A stretch of DNA of 64,000 nucleotides, taken from the NCBI GenBank assembly GCA_024138015.1, contig JAMXBB010000011.1, forward strand, positions 69,162,679 through 69,226,678, read 5' to 3'. The DNA is from Lumnitzera littorea. Taxonomy: Eukaryota; Streptophyta; Magnoliopsida; Myrtales; Combretaceae. Below, piece after piece: positions 48,291 through 60,267 of this stretch. Each line of letters begins with the position of its first letter. The stretch's first letter is position 1. The notes beneath the pieces are model-generated. The model worked only from the letters and a program-made list of their open reading frames with translations, had not been told where the DNA came from and searched no databases. The translations under genes were made by a program, and so were the position numbers.

Positions 48291-49249
48291 GTAAAGAAAG
48301 AGCAAAAAGGGGATTTGGAACAGAACCTCCTTCCTAAAATCAAAAGGGGAAGGACTTACAACCACTTAATGGTCTAACAAACTCTTGATAGTCCCTATCG
48401 TTAGGAGGTACCTCCCCTAAGTAAGGGGGCTAAAATCCTGATACTTTTTCTCTCTTTATGTATTGGTAGATTATTCTCACCTACCCTCACTAACTTTAGC
48501 ATCAAAGTGCATATGCCAAAGTAATAGCTTAGGTTTGCCCATTTTATCGAACAACTTCTCCCTCAATTTTCTTTAAAGAGATCAAAGCCTCCAAATCGAA
48601 AGTAACAACCATCAACATTTTGGCTCTTATTGTTTGAGTCAACTATATGAATCCATGGCCAAAACACGCCCTCACAATTAAATAGTTCTTCCTAAAAATA
48701 ATCCACAACCACATGTGCTACAAAACACTCCTTACAAGGGTCAAAACCACAAAAGAGCAGTATAAATTTAAGATAACAATTGATCCACTTTGTGGAAGCA
48801 ACACATTATGGAGATCTTATTGGAGAATCAATATTTCAAAAAGGAAATCACAAATTTGTGATAAAAACTTGAGAAAATTTCTTTTCCACATCAAGACAAC
48901 AATCTTAGGGAGTATAACTCCTCCCAGTTGCCAAATGCTTAATCTAAAAACAACAAATAAAACAATCAAGGTCTAGCGGAGCATTCTTAAACAATTCCAC
49001 CACAGATCAAAGAGCTTATTTAAGTAAAAGAAACAAAGTGTTGTATTTACAATCCAATCTAACCCATAATTGGCCTAAACCAAACCATATACTGGTTTAA
49101 CCTAACAAAATAAAATATTATTCTATAATTTACAGTTGAATCTCATCTAATATAGTTATTGAATTGGTCTTGGGTCTGGTTCAACATGATTGGTTTGAAC
49201 TAGCTTGACCTGTTTGGTAGGTTAATAATTTTTCTTTTTTAATAATTAC
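48291..49249. other. Intergenic DNA
   Basis: No gene supported. The 87-codon open stretch at 48713-48976 has no recognisable pattern. Could include further decayed LINE sequence. Confidence 0.45.
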
Positions 49250-50195
49250 AAATTTAGTCTTCAATGCTTGATGGATTTTTTACTTTAGTTCTAAACTTTT
49301 ATTTTTTTTGCATTTAAGTTTTCAATATTTGCGAAGATTTGCAAATGAGTCATTTTGTTTACAACTTTAGTTTCTGCATTTAGATTTGACACATGATATT
49401 AATCAAGTAAATTTAAACAAATAAAAAAAGTTTAGAAGTTTAAAAAAAATATTGCATAAAAAAGGAAAAATAAGAAAAACCTTTCCAGTTACCCTACCCT
49501 CTATAAGTGATTGTTGACCACCTCCTAACCTTAAGGTGGCTAAAAAGGCTACTTTATGAAAAGTAGACCTACTTAAAGAAATAGACTACATCGAGTCTTC
49601 TTTTGTTTCCTTTTTTTCAAAATAATGGATAAAGGCGTTTGACCCACTAACTTTTCTTTAATAATTGGGGGGGGGTGGTGTTGGCATCCACCATTATTAG
49701 TTGGTCAAACTCAATCCACCTACTGATATGTTACCTCTCTCTAGCTATCAAGTGATCAAAACTTTTTTTTTTTTCGATCTATTGCATTTTTTTTTCTCAC
49801 TTTTTATATTTTGTATGTTTCATTTATTTTTAATAGTTTTATTATATTTTTTAATTTGTATAGACACATGGACCATTAGAATGTTGCTACTTTTGGTTTA
49901 GTTTCTATAGTTTGCTTTATATTTTTATTTTCCATTTTTTTTAGTTTTTCCAAAATTTTTGTATTTCTTCATAATTTAATTACATAATGTGTGTATCCTT
50001 ATATTATTTAATTAAATTAATTATTTAGGCCAATAAGAGGCCGCTACATATCGTTTTGTAATAGAAAATTAGCACCATCAATAGAAGGAATCAATTGCAA
50101 ACTTTTAAAATATTGATAATTCAAATGAAAAAATAATAAAGATTTAGGACTAAAGTAGAAAAGGCATTAAACATTGAGGACTATTTTTTTTTCTT
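49250..50195. mobile_element. MITE-like element with ~105-bp inverted ends
   Basis: The left arm (49250-49355) begins around TTTAGTCTTCAATGCTTGA and runs through TTTTTTACTTTAGTTCTAAA. The right arm (50090-50195), read in reverse complement, gives the same series (TAGTCCTCAATGTTTAATG...CTACTTTAGTCCTAAATC). The ~730-bp interior has no coding capacity and a G10 run (49668-49677). Confidence 0.55.
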
Positions 50196-53100
50196 ATTTT
50201 TTTTATTTTATGTATACTTAATTATTTATTAAAATATTGTTATTTGCCTATTTTCCAAAAATAAAGTTTTAACACTTTTGATCTCATACTTAGAAGATTC
50301 TCACTCAAAACTCAATTCTATAAGATCAAATATGTTTTTGAGTGTTCTTGTGGTTGAAACGTATGATGAATACTTTGGAGATCATACAACATATTTAAAC
50401 TCATATTCAACTTGAATTTTAAGAAGATTTTCAAAATAATCATCATATTCTTCGTATATTCAACCAAATTCAATTTTTCAAAAAATTTCTAGAACTTCTT
50501 AAACTTGACCAAATTATAATAAGCTCATGTCAACCTAAATCAACACCAAAATCAAATTCATCATAATTACTCAAAATTTATCATTTCAATCTTCTGGAAT
50601 CTGAACATTTACAATAATTTATGGCTCAAAATTATCATTTACACCATTTAGCTCCTCAATTATATAAACATATCAACTTAATTAAGTTCTTTAAATTGAA
50701 ATCTCTAAATAGATCACCAAATATTTGAGCTCAAAGTTTTAACATAATCAATACTAATCCAAATTCACTTCTATAACGACATATTACCAAAATACCTCAT
50801 AGATTCAACATTAAATTAACAATTGATTCGTAATCCAACTTGAGATAAAAAAAGAAAAAAGAAAAATCACACTTTAAAGATAGATGGATCTTACACCATC
50901 ATTACCTCTATGCCTACATCATCTCTATGCCAACATTATCAACATATCATCATGAAGTTAAACTTACATTATGTCATATATATAAAATTAGATTTACTAA
51001 TTTGATATACTTAGAATGAAATCAAATTTCTCATGATCATCCAAGCACAGCCATCAACAACACGAAAATATCATTGTTTGATTTCAATATCTATTCTATT
51101 ACAATTACTAATCTAAAGCATAAATAAGTACTAGTAGAGTTGAAACTAAACAAGGGCTCATATTATCTCAAACACACTCCCTTTCAACAAAGTTACCTAC
51201 TTATTTCTTTAATTGATTTACTTCTTCATAGTTTATTCTATAGGTGTGATAATTAGAAGTGTAGCACTAAGAACCTAATCAATTTGTAAGCATGTTAATA
51301 TGATAACAATCAAAATATGTTCAATTATTAACTAAATTCAATCCATTTAATACATAATTATATATATAACAAGGAATTATCAATATATTTACATATATCA
51401 TTTTAATTAACATATTAGGAGTCAAAGTCTTATCCCCTTAAACCCATGAAGGTATACATATTAAGGACACAAACTCATAAATACTTCAATTAATCAATTC
51501 CTCAATCAATACATTTATTTAAGTTTTTCTAGTCATGTAGTATAGACAATTAAATCAACACAAATTAGAACTAAATAAACACTTATATATTCTCTTAAGC
51601 ATGGCATTACCTATATCACTCCAATCAAGACCTTTAATTTCAATTCTCACTCCAATCATAACTCCAAAAGACATAATATCTAAGATAACTAAACATCTAA
51701 ATACTAAATTAAGCTTAGAGATCTATATTAACCACCTTGATTAGTAGATCAAATACTCTTAAGCTTGAAATGACCTACTAGTTAACTTCAATCAATATCT
51801 TGCAAATAACATAAGATTTAATTAGGTTTAAGTCATTTCATTAAATTTAAAGGAATTACTACTATACCTTAATTTATATTAAGGAAATTAATTTAACTTA
51901 CCTAATCCTCTAAGAAACTCTACATGAATCTTGATGTAGGCCTATATCTGTACTTGATCTTCCTCAAGTTCTTCAAAGTCTACGAAATTAAAAGATAATC
52001 AAACTAAATATTGAACTTAAACGAGCTTTAGTTGCTAGGTTACTCACTAAATTACTTGGAGTTCTTGAATTAATAACTTCTAAAATACTTAAATCTATCA
52101 AATTTATTTAAATTGAGCAGTGGAAGAGGAATAAGACCTCCTTTAGCTCCTATAGATGGCGTAATCTTAAGAGAGAGTGAGAGGGAGAGTTTGTTCAAGA
52201 ATTTTCTTTCCAATTTGAATTATAACTAATTTATAATCTCCAATTTCCTCTAAATGCACTTACATAACTTAAATTATTAAACTATCCTCACCTTTTAATT
52301 ATAAAATCTAAGGTTGAGTTGGTAGCTTTTATTTGTCCTTAAATATCTTAGATAATGCAAATTCTAAAAGTACATACACTAAATTAATTAAAGCTAGGGC
52401 TATTTTAATAACTATAATTTCTAAACACCCATTCTACCCTTACACTTAATTATGTGAATTTCCTTTCAATTACTTTTATTATTTTTCCTTGATATAGGAT
52501 ATTTCAGTAATTCCTTATAAGATTTGAGATGAGTCTTGAATTTATTTTCAAAATCCTATAGCGTTTCAAGACAACGTAGAACCTAATAAAAAACTTGAAC
52601 CCAATAGAAACAATAACTCTTTATTATATTAGTTTTATGTCTATATGACTATTACTAAGACATACACTTCATTATGCCCATCTATTCCCATATTTTTAAC
52701 ATTGAAAGCATCCAAACCCTAGATTTTATAAGAATTATCTACCCCTTACTCTCTATCTCAGCTCACTTAGTTTTTTGCCACTATCGTTCGTAGACTGGCC
52801 TTACTCTCATCTCTTTACTCTCATCTCTTTATCTCAATCGAGTCTTGTGTCTTCATTTTATGACTTAACCTAAAAAAAGATGAGAAGATAAAAACTTTAT
52901 TTATTGTTATGAGAGTTGCCATGATGAGAGTAGATGTACCATAAGTAAGAGAGGTAAAGTAAAAGGTGACATATGATCTGTTAAAAGACTCTTATTGATA
53001 TAAGAGGTGGAAATGATAAAGAGATATACTAATTAAAATGTTAGGAAAGATGCTTGGAGAGTGTAGAGAGGAACTATTGATGTGGCTTTGTCTTTTATGG

Positions 53101-54379
53101 GAAAAATAGAAGGAAAAAGTAATTAATATTTATGGGAGTGATTGATAAGAAAGATTCATAAAGACTAGATAAGAAAGAGAATTTTAGTTTTGAATTTCAC
53201 TAGAAATCAAGTTAATTTTTTATATTCTTTTTTGGGTTGTTTTAGTTGGTATAAAATCCTTAAACATCACTACATGTAAATAGATTATTATGATCAACAA
53301 CATATATAGAGATGCTTTTTACTTTTTTAGCTTTCAAATACTTTGAGGGAGAGTTGAGTTTACTAGTTAAACATGGACAACAAATGGTTTTATTGGATTA
53401 TCAATAGAGATCAATATGCTATGGATTGGGTTGGATTAAAATAAGTAATATATTGTCAATTGACTTAATAATTTATTGAGGTAATGCGATGACAATAGTT
53501 TATTTAGTACAAGAAACATGTAGTTATAAGAATCCATGTTAGATGTAAGATGTTTGTATAATTAGGATGGAATAACTATGTTAATAGCTTTGGGAAAGTA
53601 GAAAATTATCGCCTTTTCTTCTTTTTGTTATTCTCTGTATTTTCTTTTTGTTTTACAGAAGACATGTAAGTAGATTATAGTTGGTTATGGTGGTATTTGA
53701 TTGATGATCATATTGAATTATATATTTTTTAATCTGATCATAAACCTAAAGTAAAAATGAGTAGTTAATGACTTATGAATTTGCCCTACAATTGTTTAAT
53801 AATTACATTTCTCATTTGGGTTGTTTCAAGATTAATCTTAATGTTAATTCTTAAGTACTTTTAGTAAAATTACATAAATTGATTGGGTAGGTTTTTAGGT
53901 TCTTCATTAACCTTAGTTGATGGTTTTCGAGCATTAAGTAAAAACCTTTATGGGGGGTTCAGCACAAGTCTTGAGATGCATTTCAAGGAATCAAGATGGG
54001 TTTAGGTTTTATGATACCCATCCCAAATTCATCATTATTTCATCTTAGCACTCTTTGAATCAATGCACAAATATTACCATTCAATATGCACATTTCATGG
54101 AAAAGATTTTTTTCACTATTCATCATTTATAGAAGGCTTAATGCTTAGTATACGTCTCGACTCTAAAGTCATCAACTTACCTCTATCCAGCCATGTTATC
54201 CTCTTCTTCATCAAATTGATTAAGAGGTACCACCACATTTGTTGTGGCTCCTTTATCATCATCTTTACTCTCTACATTAAGATCAGGTATACATCTTCTC
54301 ACAGTCAACATTATTTGGTTTAAACATTATGTTACAACATGTTCATAACATAGGTACTTGAAACATTTAATCCAAGGAC
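50196..54379. other. AT-rich intergenic DNA
   Basis: About 4 kb without a supported gene. Around 51900-52600 the composition and phrases (for example CCTATAGCGTTTCAAGAC) suggest an old long LTR, but no ends were found. TTACTCTCATCTCT is directly doubled at about 52800-52827. Confidence 0.45.
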
Positions 54380-55165
54380 AAAGCTAGTTCAAGTACCTAA
54401 ACTTTTATATTTTTTCATTTTAATACCTAAACTTTAAACTCATTCATATTAATATCTCAATTTTTTAAATGAGATAAATTCGTATCTCTACAATAAGGAC
54501 TGTTATTATAAAATGGTAAAATAATAATATAAGTATATCAACTTTCATTTTATTTCCATTTTAGTGCTCAAATTTTATTTTTTATTTCATTTTAGTACTT
54601 CAACTTTTTAAAATGAAAATGGATAAAGTTACTAGAAGTATTTGAATTTTTATTTTTTTTTTCATTTTAATACCTAAACTTTAAATTTGTTTAAATTAGT
54701 ATCCTAACTTTTTAAATGAGATAAATTAATATTTCTGTTATAACTACCATTATAGAAAAATAATTATTTGTTTCATTTAAAAAGTTGAAGTACCAAAATG
54801 AAATAAAAAAAATAAATTTTAAGCATTAAAATAGAAATAAAATGAAAATTGATGTACTCATATTATTATTTTACCATTTTATAATAATGATCCTTATAAT
54901 AGAGATACGAATTTATCTCATTCAAAAAGTTGGGGTATTAACATGAAAAAATTTAAAGTTTAGGTATTAAAATGAAAAAAATATAAAAGTTTAGGTACTC
55001 AAACTAGCTTTACTCAAAAATGAAACAATTAAGTATTCTTTATAACCACAGTTATAACAGAAATACTAATTTGTCTCATTTAAAAAGTCGGACTACTAAA
55101 ACGAACAATTTAAAGTTTAGATATTAAAATGAAAAAATATAAAAGTTTGGATACTTCTAATGGTT
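54380..55165. repeat. Interleaved inverted repeats A-B-A'-B'
   Basis: Arm A (54380-54625) begins AAAGCTAGTTCAAGTACC; its inverse A' (54775-55012) ends GGTACTCAAACTAGCTTT. Arm B (54629-54765) begins TTACTAGAAGTATTTGAA; its inverse B' (55020-55163) ends GGATACTTCTAATGG. A and B are also related to each other (TACCTAAACTTT, TTTTTAAATGAGATAAAT), so all four arms belong to one family. Non-coding and very AT-rich. Confidence 0.7.
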
Positions 55166-55169
55166 TTTC

Positions 55170-56150
55170 CCCATTTAATATGACTAGACCTTCTAGCTAT
55201 AACTCGTTGGTCCACTCTTATCGCATTAGTTGAAGTAAGAGCCTTACCTCTAATGTCATCTTGCTTCCTTACCCATCTCATGTCTCTTCTATCCACGTAC
55301 TTAATACCTTCAATTAAAATACCATACTTAGCCTCCTATCATCATAACATGCTAATTGACTATAGCCCATCGATTTAGAGGGGGTGTCAGTTTTCTAGAA
55401 GAGTTCCTCTACCTCTATCTCTCCACTTTAAAAGCTAATAATATGGCCTTATAAGACAATTTAGTCGTTGCAGCTCAATTGTTCTAAGATTCTTGGCAAT
55501 AGTCTGCTCCTCATGTTTAATAACCTTACACTTGATCATCAACATTTTAAACTCCTTAACATAGTTGTTACATTGAAGCTACCTTGCTTGAATGACTAAA
55601 GTTTCATAAACATTTCCTCATGGTAATAATTGAGGACATTTTTTTAATTTTTTACATAATTGTTGTTTCATCTCCTAAATGTGGCCACTTTACCTACACC
55701 ACCTCGACACCTATTTGATAAAATATTTTTCCATCATAACATGGCACATCTAGTAAACTCCAGTGCTCATTAGTCTAATTTTTGTTTAGTCGTCATGTTC
55801 ATACCATTCAAAAATCATTTCTACTTTACATTCCTTGTCTAGGAAATGATTTATTAAGCTATTACCTATAAGGAAAAATGTAAATTTTCAAATGGTTTCC
55901 ATATATCTAATTTGATGGTTCTCTCCTTCTCCACGTTCAACCTGAAAGTTATGAGCACCTCCTTCCTAAATTATTTGCTCTTCTCTATGTACATTCCCAT
56001 GCACCACTTTCAATCGTAGCCCTAGGTCATCTAGTAGAGTGATTTGATTAGTCATGAAAGTGCGCATCGTATGAGCAAGATTCACCATTTGTTGTTCCAT
56101 AAATACCTTAGGTACATTCACCACCTACATCTTTACTTAAGCACTACTTC
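55170..56150 (-). pseudogene. Element E gag relic, Ty3/gypsy
   Basis: Minus-strand translation from about 56100: MEQQMVNLAHTMRTFMTNQ, later KQQLCKKLKKCPQLLP and YVKEFKMLMIKCKVIKHEEQ. Then comes TIAKNLRTIELQRL (about 55430-55660). This is the Retrotrans_gag order of chromovirus-type elements (arm, M...L...P, then V.EY..E...L......E.....A..L). Stops are numerous. The relic ends at the inverted-repeat cluster; no protease, RT or integrase remains on that side. Primer-binding site and LTR lie just upstream. Confidence 0.6.
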
Positions 56151-56377
56151 CTTAGTCTTCACCACTACTGCTACGCTTTATCTAGACATGCTATAATGAT
56201 ATTATAATAAAATACATAGAAATCTTATGTGAACAATAAATCAAAAACTACGAATGCAATATGTAACAACCTTTACAAATCAATTTCCTTCCTCCACATC
56301 TCATAAACATCACCTTCCATACTGCCATAAATTCTTTATGCATGTCCCCATATACTATAATCATACACTTTGTCAAA

Positions 56378-56394
56378 CCTCTACTTAGATACCA
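56378..56394 (-). other. Element E primer-binding site (initiator-Met tRNA type, decayed)
   Basis: The minus strand reads TGGTATCTAAGTAGAGG, starting 3 bases after the LTR end. It matches the usual TGGTATCAGAGC at 9 of 12 positions. Confidence 0.55.
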
Positions 56395-56397
56395 ATA

Positions 56398-56796
56398 TGA
56401 TACAAATTAATTTTACTAATGATCAATTCACAATCTTGCTTGATTAATGATTATAAGTTCAAGTTTTTTTTAAATAAAAAAAACAGTTTCAATGGATATA
56501 TCAAACATTGAGAATTGAATCACGCTTAATTGATTCGATATGATGTATAAATCAAATATATGTATTGTTTGCTACAATTGTATGTCGATAAGAAAATAAT
56601 TTAGTTAAGAGAAAAACTCAATCATGAAAAGTCTTAGGTAAATAATTAACAATGTTCATTCCAAAAGTGGCCTAATATTCACTAAGGGAAAAATAGGAAC
56701 AACTAAATAAAACTAACATAAATCAAATAAAGCAAGTAAAATAGAAGTGTATAGGGTAAGGGGTTTAGTTGACCATACCCTTTGAGGGGCTTATCA
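56398..56796 (-). repeat. Element E 5' LTR (probable)
   Basis: The plus strand starts TGATACAAATT next to the primer-binding site and may end GGGGCTTATCA at 56796, giving a 399-bp LTR with TGATA...TATCA termini as in element X. The outer boundary is a guess from the terminal motif; there is no second LTR in the window to confirm it. Confidence 0.45.
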
Positions 56797-59480
56797 ATCT
56801 TGACTAGTTTAGAGTCAGTCGAGTTTCGTCGTTTGTGGATTAGTTGACTTTGACTTCCACCAAAGTAAGGGCGATCAATATAGGCTTGGATAAGCCGACA
56901 GACCTTGCTAACTCGTAGGTCTTCCTTTCCTAATCCTAAATCCTCCCAGCCTTGTTTTAATAGTTCAATAAGTCCGGTGCTTTCTTGTATAATGTAACTC
57001 TATCCTGTAAGAGAACTTTTATGAACTTCAAATGACTTGATGTAAACTTGGTCTTCCTTTTATCCATGTTAATCAGTAAGCTATGGACTAGATTCTATAG
57101 ACATTTAACATTAGCTTCGGATAATCGGACCAACCGAAATATGATCTTCATCACCAAACCTTACAAAGTCAAAATGAAGTCCCTAAAATATAGATGTAAA
57201 GTTCATTTAGATCCATTTTTGTTAAAACTTTAGCCCCATTGTGGAAACCATACGCTCCATAGAATAGCTTAGAGGAACCCCAGAGAGAAGATTTAAAGGC
57301 TTGTGCTAAATGACATTCATGGATTTTTAACTTGTAAGCATCAGTCTAGCTAAATTTCCTTTTCTACTCTCTCCCTATATGGAATTTTCTTATTATTTGA
57401 ACCACTTAGTTTACCCTTTTTTCCAGTCGTTTTTGTATTTTGATGTTATTTCAAGTAATGTTTTGGTTCATAATATAGTTTTTGTATCTTTGAGATTATG
57501 AATTACAAGTAGTATTTACCGTCTTCTGTAGTTGTCAAATATTTGTGGATTGTGGTTCTTAGCACAATTCTTTGATTGATTAATGACTTGAATTGCTTGT
57601 GAATTGCGAGTGGGTCTAGCACAAGCAATTCGAACCCTAAATCGTAATTAAATGAAAATATCTATTAGCTTTAAGCAACTGCAATGACTCCAAGAGTCTT
57701 AAAGTACTTATAAAATTGCCAATTTGCCATAACAATGCAGGTAATTGAATTATGACGATTAAGTTTTGGTAATACTCGGAAGAGATCACCGTGAGATTTA
57801 CAATTCTATTAAATTGGACGATAGCATGAAATTAAGGATGTGCACTTGTAGTTACTTGCAGGTGTTTATGAAGAAGTTTGTCCGTAATATTTAATTTGTC
57901 ATTAAGATCATTTTTGAGGTTATTTTTGTAAGTTCTATTTAATTTAATGCATTAGATTTCAAAATCATTTCTTTTGAAGGAGAAATCCATATACAATAAA
58001 AAGCTTGATAGCCGTCATTCCCTACTTTGTTGGGATTGAATGTTTATATGAAAGCCAATTTAATAAACCATTGTGACAAAGATATATTTGCGAGAATCGA
58101 CTTGTGAGGCTTGAGATCTTTATTTTTCCTGGAGATAAATCATCTCAATTTTTATTTTCTCAATTTTTTTTAATATACAAATCAATTATTGAGATTATTT
58201 AGAATTTTAAACAATTTTATAAGGTTATCATATTGTGGTTTGCTTTCTTGTAATTTTAATAATTGATTACACGTGATAGCATATCTAGTAAATAGAGAAA
58301 AACCGAGAAACTGTATATTTAAATGATCCAAATCCGTTGCATCTTATTTTCTCAAGATTATTTTTGTAAAGAAAGAAGGAATCATAAAGTAAATAAAGTG
58401 GAAAGAAAGTAAGGTTTATAAGATACTTTAATAATATCAATAATATATTAGGAATTCATCTACAAATACAAATGTTTGTTCATGACTTGGGTGTTAGCTA
58501 GGTTTCATCGATAAAATATGAAATGTGTAAGGAAGAGAACCAAAGAATACCTATTCCTTTGGCCTTAAAAATGAATTGAAATTCTCGATTTATTGGCAAT
58601 AGAACACCATAGAATGATTATTTTGTTAACTAAATACAGTAAAAACTTTGCAAAAAAGGAGTGACTAGTTTATTTTAACCTTATGAAATTAAGCAAATAT
58701 GTCTCTCTTTGAATTTGGAAGGAATTGAGATTGAGTTCAACATAAAAAATATTATTTTACCCTATGCACTAATATTTTACTAAAGATAAAATGAATATTA
58801 TAATTTTTTTTTATAAGGTTATTATAACATAGTAACATGAATACTATTTATATAAATATTAATCTTCTAATTGGATTAGTTTCAATTCTTTATATTTCAA
58901 AGTTGTAATGTAATAATATATTATTTGAAAAAAAAAAAAAACCTTTTCTTTCTATTTCATTAATTCCAACTCTTTTCTTATCCAAGGACATCAATCAAAT
59001 GCGATAATAACTTTACATTCCTATTCTTTTCCGTACATTAAATAAATCAAACATGCTCTGAAGAGGTTCTCTAGATTAATTAATTAACCGTTTAAAAGAA
59101 TTAAAAATTTAAAAACTAACTGCACATTTTGTAAAAGTAGAAATACATATTAATATAAGAAAATTTCTCCCTTGGCTTTAATTAAATTGATAAAGGCGTC
59201 AATGTAACACCATTGTCCTTTTGGAAAAACGCAGGGCAGACAATGTAGGATCATAGAGGCATAGCTACAACCAGACACATATGCGCCTATCTTCTTTCTT
59301 TTTCATTATTATTAATAATAAGAATAACATAAGCGAAAGAGACAACTACGTCGACGCGACGACCAAAACCAAAAGCATCCGATGACAAAAGTAAGGTAAC
59401 GTCGGCCTTTTCTGTTGGATATCCCTTATCTCTTCTTCCTCACGCACACATTAATTAATATTACTATTACACACATTCAT
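56797..59480. other. Intergenic DNA upstream of the epimerase-like gene
   Basis: No gene supported. The first ~450 bp (56800-57250) has higher complexity and may be further retroelement LTR sequence. From about 59170 the sequence becomes less repetitive and probably includes the distal promoter of the gene. Confidence 0.45.
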
Positions 59481-59483
59481 TAA

Positions 59484-59498
59484 TCTCTCTCTCTCTCT
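59484..59498. repeat. (CT)n microsatellite in the promoter
   Basis: TCTCTCTCTCTCTCT about 20-30 bp upstream of the TATA box; pyrimidine tracts of this kind are common in plant core promoters. Confidence 0.9.
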
Positions 59499-59514
59499 AG
59501 CTCATCAATCAGCA

Positions 59515-59522
59515 TATATAAA
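59515..59522 (+). promoter_or_regulatory. TATA box of the epimerase-like gene
   Basis: TATATAAA in context CAGCATATATAAATTAAGG. It predicts transcription starting near 59545-59555. It lies ~750 bp upstream of the ATG, leaving room for a 5' UTR intron. Confidence 0.55.
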
Positions 59523-59544
59523 TTAAGGATTTGGACCTTCTACA

Positions 59545-60267
59545 AAAACTTAAAGTTGGTGGGTGTGTTGTGCTGTGCTGTGTTGCGTTGTGTTCTTTCT
59601 TCTTTTCATAACCGAAACCGATAATAATTTTTATTACTCTCTACTCACTAATAAACGTAAGAAGTTCACTCACTCCTCCCTCTTCTTCTATCATTATTCA
59701 TTATAATATTGATAATGTATTATATAATATATATTGTATATATGTATACATATATATATTGAACTGTCGCCAACTTTCTCATGTTTGATTCATGGTGGCA
59801 TAACAAGAATTCTATAGCATCTTTTACATGTAATATCAAATGGGTTCGATCTTTTCCATCTTTATCATGCTTTGTTCTAATTTTTCATGCTGTTGATATC
59901 GGAGTACAGTAAAGTTCATACTTTGGGGTGTATTTTTTGTTCTTGAATGTTTATGTACTTGCTTTGGTTATGGATTCCTTCTGGGTATGCTTATATTTTG
60001 TTTCTATTGGGGTTAGTCCACAAAAATGTTTCAATCTTTGGACTGAAATGTCGTCTTTTATGGAATTTTCCTTAAAAGAAAATATATTGATATCCATTGT
60101 ATACGTGTCTGTGTAACGTGGTTTTGACTTTGATGTTGTTGGGGTTTGGTATATGAGGAGTTTCAAATATTGGTTCTGTTGTTGTTGTACAGCTGGAGTG
60201 GAGAAGAGGTAAAGTAAACCCTTTTGTGAACAGGATAAGAGCAAGGTTAAGGCCAAAAGCAGTACCC
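59545..60267 (+). other. 5' UTR region, probably with an intron
   Basis: No long conserved frame. A possible donor GTAAGA (59657-59662) and acceptors TGTACAG (60192) or GTGAACAG (about 60232) suggest a spliced 5' UTR; which pair is used cannot be decided from sequence alone. The stretch TGCTGTGCTGTGTTGCGTTG (59570-59590) is low-complexity. Confidence 0.4.

Noticed and set aside
60226..60267. Upstream in-frame extension of the epimerase-like protein from a GTG
   Set aside because: There is no ATG in the extension, and family members start at the MPLNLV-like sequence at 60268.
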